Shown here piece after piece: positions 1 through 5,306 of a stretch of DNA of 5,306 bases. A model generated the notes under the pieces. That model worked only from the letters and a program-made list of their open reading frames with translations. It ran no database searches and was not told the DNA's origin. Numbering within the stretch: position 1 is the stretch's first letter; every line of letters starts with the position of its first letter. A program made the translations under genes and the position numbers. Source of the DNA: Cyanobacteria bacterium UBA8803 (GTDB taxonomy: Bacteria > Cyanobacteriota > Cyanobacteriia > Cyanobacteriales > Coleofasciculaceae); the NCBI GenBank assembly GCA_003505715.1, contig DNXU01000387.1:1-5306 (forward strand). The letters run 5' to 3'.

Positions 1-2521
1 GGGGGGAAAGGGGATTTAGCTTGAGATGGGATGGGTGTAAACTGAGGATTTGTTGGGGGGTACAGGAAATTATTGGGTGAGATGCGATCGCTTGAGGTAA
101 ATTGAGTTGGGTGGGATCGTCGGCTGTGCCTAGGGATATCAAGCCTTTAACTTCAACCCAGAGTACGCCTGGGACATTTTGAATAATTCCAGCAATGCGC
201 GTGGTATATTCTTTTTGCCCGAAGCGGCGGTTTTGGAGGGAAAATAGACCTTGATTTTCTCCTGTAACGCCTAAAGCGGCTTGAATGTCTTTTTGTAATA
301 AGTTCCAGCGGCAGGTCGGGTCAAAAGCTACGTTGGCGGCGATATAAACGTATTTCCTTTTGCCTTCTGGAACTGCAATAGGGAATCTTTGGGCACCTCG
401 GCAGCGATCTAAGTTTGATAGGATTTCTGCTACTGTGGTAAATTCCTGAGTGCGTCCGGTTTCCATCAGTACTGTTACCACTACGCTGGGAACGTTATCG
501 ACTAATTCCCAAGTTGCTAAAGCTTTGGCAACTCCAGGAATGGCTAGAGTTTCGCTCTCAAAATCTTGTAAACTGACGAGGCGATCGAGACTTTGAATTT
601 TTCCGGGTGCAGCGGCTTTGGCATTCTCGCCAGTTTCGGGTGCTGCGCCGCCTGTGACAATACCGGGGAGATCAATTCGATCGAGGCGATCGAGTCTGCC
701 ACTGGCTTGAACTTTGGTTTCAAGTTTGAGTGCGCCATAAGCACCAATTCCGGTGCGGTATTTGGCGACGATATTTTTAATTCCGGATGGCAATTGCTTC
801 CCAGTTGTCCCATCGCCAAATTGCACCCAACTGTCACCGTTACTATCTTCCCGCACAATATAAATTTCTGCGTCGGGTTGCTGGTTGAAAAAGGCGGGGA
901 CTCTTTGCCAAAGGCGATCGCTCACATAAATTTGTAATTCTGGGGCTTCGGGGGGAGTTGCGCCTGGGAGGTGGTGATAGGTTAAGGGTGATTTAGGCAG
1001 TTTGAAGGTTTGGAATTTCTGGCGACTGTCGCCATTTCCTAAGACAGCTTCTTTCTCAGTTTTGCCTTGGTTGGCTGCAACTAAGTTGCCGTAGACGGTA
1101 ACTTGGGGTTCTGCGAGTAAAGGAAAATCCTTGATGCTAAAGTCTTGGGAAAAGTTAGGAAGGTAGAGATGACGCAGTTTAACGCTGTTATCGGCATCAA
1201 TCTGGTTTTTGTCAATGCTAACTGTAAGGGTTTCATGAGTCCCATCTGGTTTGACAAAAGCTAGCAATCTGCGATCGAGGTGTTGGTAAGCTTGAGAGTT
1301 GCTAAAATAAAGCAGCTTGGTCAGACTTCTACTGGATTTTTCTTGATACACACCCTGTAGCAGAAATTTTTCGCCAATCACTTCCAGAAACTCGATAGTA
1401 CGAATATCTGTATAGATGAGATTTTTGGTTGTAATTGAGCTATTGATTTCCACAATAGTTGTTCCGGCGGTCAATGGCCCTACATCCCAGGTTAGTGACC
1501 TCTGCGACACTTTACTGACCTTTCTTTCAAAGAAATGTTCGCTGCCAATACCGGAACGATTGGTAAGCTGCAATTGAACCAGTAATATTGCTCCGACAGA
1601 TATATCGTCCACTTCTGTATCAAGAGGCATGGAAGTTGGAGACAGGGTGGAATTCTTGAGATTCAGTCTACGGCTAAAACGAACATTTTTTGTGACAGTA
1701 TTATCGCCTTCTACCGTCACAAAATTGGGAGGACTGTTGTGGCCGAAGTGTCTAAAGGAGCGCCCCAGCTTGTAAGCATAAATATTTTTACCTACATCTG
1801 CCGATTGCCAACTGCCTTCGATGTAAATTTCCGTGCGGTCGAAGCGTTTTTTAATCTCCTTAATCACCACAATTTGGCGATCGGTCTCGGATTGAGATGG
1901 CGTAACTGCTAAAAACAGGCGATCGCCTTTATTTAAATCAACTTTTAAATTGGCTGTTTCCAGAGAAAAAGAGTTCGTTCCTTTTTGGATATTAGGAAGG
2001 AGATAGGGACGATACAGGTTAAACTGACTCAGATCGGGATAGGCAACTGTTTCTGTAGTGGTTTCAAAGTCAACAGGCGGCGTGATGCCTGCCAACTGCG
2101 CCTTGAGCGGAAATCCGGCGGGAATAGTAATAGGTTTATCCCCTTTGAATTTAAAAGCAAAAGTTGCCTTGCCCCCTACTCCGGGGGAAAGTTGATAGCC
2201 CACCAGCCGGACTAAATCGGCAATACTTTCGCGCCATTGAGCGGTGCGTAAATAGGATTCGTTAGCGTAGAGTTCTTGATAAAAGGTGAGGATATCTCCT
2301 AAAACCGCTGCGCCTTCGAGTAATGCAATTCCTGGGTCGTCAGGTTCTCGGTGCGTCCAATTTTTTAGCACCTCATTTTCATTTAATTTCCGGAACATGG
2401 CTTCCCGGAAATCGGCATAACTGCCGATGCGGTAGTCGATGCGTGCTAGTCCGGCTCGATTGTAAATTTTCTTGGGAAATTCAAAGGGTTCTACGCAGTC
2501 GTTACGGCAGTTAGTTGTCAT
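1..2521 (-). CDS. Second large baseplate assembly (wedge) protein of a contractile injection system, Cis12/Pvc12-like by position; 3' end outside the window
   Basis: Structural protein inferred to form the baseplate wedge with the preceding J-like protein; a cytoplasmic or particle component, with no signal peptide or membrane segment visible. I translated the frame codon by codon: it is open for 840 residues from ATG 2521-2519 to the window edge, so only the C-terminus is missing. The N-terminus has a CX3C pair (C5, C9), then IDYRIGSYADFRE (28-40) and a helical stretch ending in YQELYANESYLRT (81-93). A long beta-rich middle follows. The family hallmark FGDGTTGKQLPSG lies at 568-580, a GG-rich loop with a DFES/IPGVAKA block at 623-667, and the end motif QNVPGVLWVEV at 781-791. 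The final residues (PQQILSLHPSHLKL, 822-835) resemble the usual end of this family, so the stop is probably only a few codons away. The start overlaps the upstream stop (ATGA) and has a strong GGAGG site 6 nt upstream. The cis12 assignment is by gene order and is less certain than the family call. Confidence 0.9.
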   Translation of the reverse strand, partial: MTTNCRNDCVEPFEFPKKIYNRAGLARIDYRIGSYADFREAMFRKLNENEVLKNWTHREPDDPGIALLEGAAVLGDILTFYQELYANESYLRTAQWRESIADLVRLVGYQLSPGVGGKATFAFKFKGDKPITIPAGFPLKAQLAGITPPVDFETTTETVAYPDLSQFNLYRPYLLPNIQKGTNSFSLETANLKVDLNKGDRLFLAVTPSQSETDRQIVVIKEIKKRFDRTEIYIEGSWQSADVGKNIYAYKLGRSFRHFGHNSPPNFVTVEGDNTVTKNVRFSRRLNLKNSTLSPTSMPLDTEVDDISVGAILLVQLQLTNRSGIGSEHFFERKVSKVSQRSLTWDVGPLTAGTTIVEINSSITTKNLIYTDIRTIEFLEVIGEKFLLQGVYQEKSSRSLTKLLYFSNSQAYQHLDRRLLAFVKPDGTHETLTVSIDKNQIDADNSVKLRHLYLPNFSQDFSIKDFPLLAEPQVTVYGNLVAANQGKTEKEAVLGNGDSRQKFQTFKLPKSPLTYHHLPGATPPEAPELQIYVSDRLWQRVPAFFNQQPDAEIYIVREDSNGDSWVQFGDGTTGKQLPSGIKNIVAKYRTGIGAYGALKLETKVQASGRLDRLDRIDLPGIVTGGAAPETGENAKAAAPGKIQSLDRLVSLQDFESETLAIPGVAKALATWELVDNVPSVVVTVLMETGRTQEFTTVAEILSNLDRCRGAQRFPIAVPEGKRKYVYIAANVAFDPTCRWNLLQKDIQAALGVTGENQGLFSLQNRRFGQKEYTTRIAGIIQNVPGVLWVEVKGLISLGTADDPTQLNLPQAIASHPIISCTPQQILSLHPSHLKLNPLSP
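84..91. repeat. HIP1 octamer GCGATCGC, copy 1
   Basis: Perfect 8-bp palindrome, over-represented in most cyanobacterial genomes. It lies near the 3' end of the Cis12-like gene and is read as A-I-A (residues 811-813), in a different frame from the other four copies. Confidence 0.8.
914..921. repeat. HIP1 octamer GCGATCGC, copy 2
   Basis: Perfect copy inside the Cis12-like gene, read as S-D-R (residues 534-536), just upstream in the protein of the FGDG motif. Confidence 0.8.
1919..1926. repeat. HIP1 octamer GCGATCGC, copy 3
   Basis: Perfect copy with flanking G and C (GGCGATCGCC) inside the Cis12-like gene, read as G-D-R (residues 199-201). Confidence 0.8.
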
Positions 2522-4917
2522 TGTCTTCCTCCCTTAATCTCAAATTTGATGAAGCCACTTTCGAGGTGGTCGGGATCGTTTTTAACCTGTATAATTTCGT
2601 TCGCCAGAACTTCAATAACATCCTTTGTTCCTGGCGTGACTTCGTGCCAGCGTTTTAACTGCACTTTGATAACGTGCGCTACCCCTGGAATTGCTTGTAC
2701 TGCACCAATAATTTGACTTACTCTGAGTGCTTGTCCGAACGTCCAGCGATCGGGATGAAAGAAGGCCATGCGTCCGTCGGGAGTGTAACCTTCGGAAAAT
2801 TCTTGTTCTAAAATGAAACGAATATCCTCAACCCAATAGTCGGGGTGAAGGCAAACTATAACTTTAATATCTAAAGGAACGAATCGGGGTGGCCGAATTT
2901 CTAAATCTTCTCCGATCAGGCGTACTGCTTCCAGATGACGGGCAACTTTTTCGCGCACTTCTGGTGCGAGGACGGACGTACCCACCGGATCGATCGCAAT
3001 CTGCACCGTTCGCCAACTGCCGATCCAACAATATTGCGCAAAGGCTCTAGAAACTTCCGGCAGTTCGACAGCGCGATTTTCATAATCTTTGAGGGTAATT
3101 GCTCTCAATTGGTGGTAACGATAAGCTTGGGGAACGCGGCGCAAAATGTCGGCAAGGGGTTCGGGTTCTCGTCCGTTAGTGACATCGAAGGGGTTCCAAC
3201 AGGAAAGAATCTCAGGGAAAGCGTTGGTATTGAAGTTGATTAAGGTATCGGCACCGACATTACCGTCTAACCCCCGTCCGACTTGATAAAAGCAATGTAC
3301 GATCGCACCTTCGGGTAATTGCTTGCCATTAACCCCATTACCGAAACGGATTAAACTGCGTCCCAATTCATCGGTTTCCACTACGAAGCGATCGCCTCGT
3401 TCATCGCTATCGTCGCTGTGAATGAGATCGATGACTTCATCCCAGCGATCGCCTGCTACTAGAACCTCTAAAGTTGATTTCGGCGGCACTTCACCGCCGG
3501 GAGGAGTATCTTGGTAAGCGAGGAAGGCATCCGGCAATCTGCAAATTGCTTCCTGTTTTTTCGTTCTTTCGTAGAAGGGGGGAATTTGGGCAAGAACGGG
3601 CAAAGATTTGTCCAATTCTCGAAAAGTAACGGCTGCGGGACGACCGTGGTAAACTTGGACTAAGTTGCCGTGGAATAAGGAAACATTTTCAACTAGGCCA
3701 CTTGTAGGACAATCTACAGTAAAACAGTAATGCCGTTTTAACTTATCCTTTTCTTGCCAACCAACTCGGACAAACCACTCCCCCGTTACTGGATCTTGTA
3801 ACGCTTTAGTCTCCTCAGAGATGAGTTGCAAAAGTTGTCGTCGAGTGGGATCTCGCCCTGGTGTTTCCCCAGTTAGGGGATTGAGATGTTCTTGAATCAG
3901 TAGGCGGGGAACGCTGCCAGCAATAATCAAGTTGCGGACAGTTTCTGCCGAAATTTGTCCTGGTTCAGAAAGTTTTAAATCTGCACTCGTACTCCCTGCT
4001 GCTAAGGCAGGGATTGTACCACTCCAAGTGTACAAACTTATCTGATTTAGTAAGGGGTGAACCGTTTGTGCTTGGCGAGTGATAAAGACAACAGAATCAG
4101 AATCTAAAGTATCTTTTCCCGCCCAAACGACGAAACCTTTGGCCAAATCATGTTCGCGATCGACTTGCAATGCTAACCAAGTATTGGCTTGGTTCCCTTG
4201 GTGAATGTGGTAGTCCATCAAACGGGCATGACGTGCCAGAGAGACTCGCTTGCGGGCAGTTATCCAATACGCCTCATTCATTACCCGGTCTTGAAGATCG
4301 CTTAACTCATCGGCAGCAACGCTAAATAGGGATAATAAAACCTGATCTAAATCTGCTTCACTTGTCGGTTGCCAACCGGGGACGCGGTTGCTCATCCAGG
4401 CGAATAGGGTATGCCGAAACGAGTCATAATCTTTAGCTAAATAATCAATAGGAGGATTCTGCTTGGGTTGGGGCGGTGCATCCCAATCCGGCGCACAATT
4501 ATTAAAGCATCCCGGACGGAATTTGAAGCCAATCTCGCTAAAAATTGGATCGATATTTTGATAAACCACACTTAAGGTGTAAGTGGAATAGTCGCCAATA
4601 GGTTGAACCGTTAAATGTAACACTTTGTCATCTGCGGCATCTTCTGTAACAGTACTAACTTGAACTTGACCCGTCAGCGAACCACCCAAAATGCGATGAC
4701 CGCCCGTAATTGGAAAAATTTCTTTAGCGCGATCGGGATTGGTGGCGATCGTGCTGACAATATTACTAAGTTCGTTACTGTTATAGAAATAAACGGTCAG
4801 AATGGCTGCCGTTGGCTTTAGTTCAGGAGATAAGGACACCAAGACTAACCGGATGCCGTTGAAGCTGCCTAAATTATTTGCTCGTTCGTCGAGTGCTTCT
4901 TGATTCTTAATTGCCAT
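2518..4917 (-). CDS. Baseplate J / gp6-like wedge protein of a contractile injection system, Cis11/Pvc11-like (putative baseplate assembly protein)
   Basis: Main wedge protein of the baseplate, inferred to dimerise and join hub, gp25 and sheath. Numbering here counts from the upstream GTG (800 residues); from the preferred ATG it is 799. Residues 1-130 form a beta-rich N-terminal domain containing NGIRLVLV and GDYSTYTLSVV. A CX3C pair (C138, C142) and a proline-rich linker (149-157) lead into IDYLAKDYDSFR (158-169) and a helical stretch ending in DRVMNEAYWITARKR (211-225). The family motif RFGNGVNGKQLPEG is at 525-538. The block LRAITLKDYENRAVELPEV (605-623) and AIPGVAHVIKVQL (743-755) are typical of the baseplate J family C-terminal half. 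Two starts are adjacent: GTG 4920-4918 and ATG 4917-4915. ATG is preferred because GGTGA lies 6 nt upstream of it and it forms a TGATG overlap with the gp25 gene. Its stop TGA (2520-2518) lies inside the ATGA that starts the next gene. There is no membrane segment; the hydrophobic stretch near residue 23 reads as beta strands. Confidence 0.95.
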   Translation of the reverse strand: MAIKNQEALDERANNLGSFNGIRLVLVSLSPELKPTAAILTVYFYNSNELSNIVSTIATNPDRAKEIFPITGGHRILGGSLTGQVQVSTVTEDAADDKVLHLTVQPIGDYSTYTLSVVYQNIDPIFSEIGFKFRPGCFNNCAPDWDAPPQPKQNPPIDYLAKDYDSFRHTLFAWMSNRVPGWQPTSEADLDQVLLSLFSVAADELSDLQDRVMNEAYWITARKRVSLARHARLMDYHIHQGNQANTWLALQVDREHDLAKGFVVWAGKDTLDSDSVVFITRQAQTVHPLLNQISLYTWSGTIPALAAGSTSADLKLSEPGQISAETVRNLIIAGSVPRLLIQEHLNPLTGETPGRDPTRRQLLQLISEETKALQDPVTGEWFVRVGWQEKDKLKRHYCFTVDCPTSGLVENVSLFHGNLVQVYHGRPAAVTFRELDKSLPVLAQIPPFYERTKKQEAICRLPDAFLAYQDTPPGGEVPPKSTLEVLVAGDRWDEVIDLIHSDDSDERGDRFVVETDELGRSLIRFGNGVNGKQLPEGAIVHCFYQVGRGLDGNVGADTLINFNTNAFPEILSCWNPFDVTNGREPEPLADILRRVPQAYRYHQLRAITLKDYENRAVELPEVSRAFAQYCWIGSWRTVQIAIDPVGTSVLAPEVREKVARHLEAVRLIGEDLEIRPPRFVPLDIKVIVCLHPDYWVEDIRFILEQEFSEGYTPDGRMAFFHPDRWTFGQALRVSQIIGAVQAIPGVAHVIKVQLKRWHEVTPGTKDVIEVLANEIIQVKNDPDHLESGFIKFEIKGGRQ
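2528..2533 (-). promoter_or_regulatory. Strong Shine-Dalgarno site for the Cis12-like gene
   Basis: On the minus strand the sequence reads AAGGGAGGAAGACA followed by ATG. GGAGG is a perfect core complement to the 16S rRNA 3' end and ends 6 nt before the start codon. It lies inside the last codons of the J-like gene (K-G-G-R-Q-stop). This fixes the start at 2521 and lets ribosomes initiate independently as well as by coupling through the ATGA overlap. Confidence 0.85.
3388..3395. repeat. HIP1 octamer GCGATCGC, copy 4
   Basis: Perfect copy inside the J-like gene, read as G-D-R (residues 509-511), shortly before the FGNG motif and only 57 bp from copy 5. Confidence 0.8.
3445..3452. repeat. HIP1 octamer GCGATCGC, copy 5
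   Basis: Perfect copy inside the J-like gene, read as G-D-R (residues 490-492) in the sequence VAGDRWDEV. Confidence 0.8.
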
Positions 4918-5285
4918 CACACGTCACCATTGCGTTGGAATTTCATAATTCGGCTGTCTGCCGTACCCGCTATTCGATATTGGATTTGCACCTCTAGGGT
5001 GGCATTGGCGATCGTTACTTGTAAGTCTTCTAAAGTAACTCGGTGTCCCAACCAACGAGAAATTGCTTGAGTTACTCTCGCTTTCGTCACACCTGCGGTA
5101 GTTTCACTGGCATTTTCAAACACTAACCGCCTTACTCCACCGCCAAATTCGGGTAAGAATGCCCTTTCTCCAGGGTTAGTTAGGATTAGTTGAATTAACT
5201 CATCTCTAATGTGTGCTTCGAGGGATGGAACTTGAGCTGTTTGTCCGTTGGAGTTAATACGAAAGGGGAAGGATAGGTGTTTCAT
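4917..5285 (-). CDS. gp25/GpW-like baseplate wedge protein, Cis9/Pvc9-like
   Basis: Small conserved baseplate protein related to phage T4 gp25 and T6SS TssE. In this family it links the wedge to the first sheath ring and is needed for sheath assembly. The 122-residue length is typical. The N-terminus HLSFPFRINSNGQTAQV (3-19) is the usual family opening, which supports this start. It is followed by a helix (about 22-36) and the diagnostic segment TNPGERAFLPEFGGGVRRLV (36-55), then VFE. The amphipathic SRWLGHRVTLEDLQV segment (76-90) and beta strands ending in LEVQIQYRI (97-105) complete the fold. There is no cysteine. The stop TGA (4919-4917) shares one base with the ATG of the J-like gene, indicating translational coupling. 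No Shine-Dalgarno sequence precedes the ATG: the 21 upstream bases in the window are three tandem heptamers, an unusual arrangement. The family call is firm; the eCIS rather than phage assignment comes from the neighbours. Confidence 0.94.
   Translation of the reverse strand: MKHLSFPFRINSNGQTAQVPSLEAHIRDELIQLILTNPGERAFLPEFGGGVRRLVFENASETTAGVTKARVTQAISRWLGHRVTLEDLQVTIANATLEVQIQYRIAGTADSRIMKFQRNGDV
4924..4928 (-). promoter_or_regulatory. GGTGA ribosome-binding site that favours ATG 4917 over GTG 4920
   Basis: The minus strand reads ATGGTGACGTGTG followed by ATG. GGTGA pairs with the distal part of the anti-Shine-Dalgarno sequence. It ends 6 nt before the ATG at 4917-4915 but only 3 nt before the GTG at 4920-4918. 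Together with the TGATG stop-start junction, this makes the ATG the likelier start. The evidence is moderate because the match is only five bases and coupling may make it dispensable. Confidence 0.55.
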
Positions 5286-5306
5286 TGGTAATTGGTGATT
5301 GGTAAT
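5286..5306. repeat. Three tandem heptamers (TGGTRAT), cyanobacterial STRR-type repeat, cut by the window edge
   Basis: The last 21 bases are exactly three 7-bp units, TGGTAAT / TGGTGAT / TGGTAAT, which read ATTACCA / ATCACCA / ATTACCA on the coding strand. Short tandemly repeated repetitive sequences with 7-bp units of this kind are known from intergenic regions of filamentous, especially heterocyst-forming, cyanobacteria. The array abuts the gp25 start codon with no gap and reaches the window end, so more copies may follow. It sits where a leader and ribosome-binding site would be expected. Confidence 0.75.

Noticed and set aside
1..60. G-quadruplex in the G-rich left edge
   Set aside because: The G runs of three or more are too far apart (gaps of 14 and 19 nt) for a canonical motif with loops up to 7 nt.
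679..694. Direct repeat of GATCGAG with 9-bp period
   Set aside because: It encodes the L-D-R-L-D-R pair at residues 610-615 of the Cis12-like protein; two near-HIP1 units in coding sequence, not a separate element.
544..858. Minus-strand 104-residue open frame starting MCGKIVTV
   Set aside because: It lies wholly inside the Cis12-like gene in another frame, overlapping the conserved FGDG motif region; it has no ribosome-binding site and no recognisable domain.
593..937. Plus-strand 114-residue open frame
   Set aside because: Antisense to the Cis12-like coding region; the cysteine- and glycine-rich product reflects the complementary Ala/Gly/Pro codons rather than a real protein.
2172..2187. 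Hairpin CCCCC-6 nt loop-GGGGG
   Set aside because: A short stem inside the conserved SPGVGGK codons of the Cis12-like gene; no terminator features and probably fortuitous.
1985..2514. Two short plus-strand frames (1985-2215 and 2323-2514)
   Set aside because: Both are antisense to the conserved N-terminal part of the Cis12-like protein and have no family resemblance.
2935..3243. Plus-strand 102-residue open frame
   Set aside because: Antisense to the conserved C-terminal half of the J-like gene; no recognisable motif.
3481..3499. Hairpin CGGCGG-7 nt loop-CCGCCG
   Set aside because: A perfect 6-bp stem, but it sits mid-gene over codons for PPGGEVPP, has no T-run, and is explained by proline/glycine codons.
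4800..4860. Hydrophobic segment near the N-terminus of the J-like protein as a possible signal peptide or membrane helix
   Set aside because: It starts after about 20 polar and charged residues, is interrupted by SPELKP, and fits beta strands of the N-terminal domain; baseplate proteins of this type are not exported by Sec.

Overview
The window looks cyanobacterial and is entirely taken up by one minus-strand operon fragment encoding baseplate parts of a phage-tail-like contractile injection system. The organism call rests on two DNA signatures: five perfect copies of the HIP1 octamer GCGATCGC in 5.3 kb, with many one-mismatch versions, and a heptanucleotide tandem repeat at the right edge of the STRR type known from filamentous cyanobacteria. 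The species cannot be told.

Transcription runs from right to left. At the right edge (5286-5306) three 7-bp repeats directly abut the start codon of a 122-residue gp25/GpW-type baseplate protein (4917-5285). It overlaps by one base (TGATG) with a roughly 800-residue baseplate J/gp6-type protein (2518-4917). That gene overlaps by four bases (ATGA) with a third gene. The third gene is a second large baseplate-assembly protein that fills the whole left half (2521 down to base 1). Its frame has no stop in 840 codons, so it leaves the window just before its 3' end.

By family knowledge, gp25 and the two large proteins form the baseplate wedge. The wedge surrounds the central hub and spike and nucleates the contractile sheath. 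The gene order gp25 / J-like / second J-like matches cis9-cis11-cis12 (afp9/11/12, pvc9/11/12) of extracellular and thylakoid-anchored contractile injection systems, rather than a complete prophage or a T6SS. The overlaps and internal ribosome-binding sites suggest translational coupling and balanced synthesis of the wedge subunits.

There is no intergenic space, no RNA gene, no transposon and no CRISPR array. The operon promoter, the sheath, tube, spike, LysM and ATPase genes, and any effector must lie outside the window. The points most worth a second look are the paralogy of the two large proteins with a shared N-terminal CX3C motif, the large extra middle region in the third protein, the heptamer repeat occupying the ribosome-binding position of the gp25 gene, and the strongly strand-asymmetric left end.
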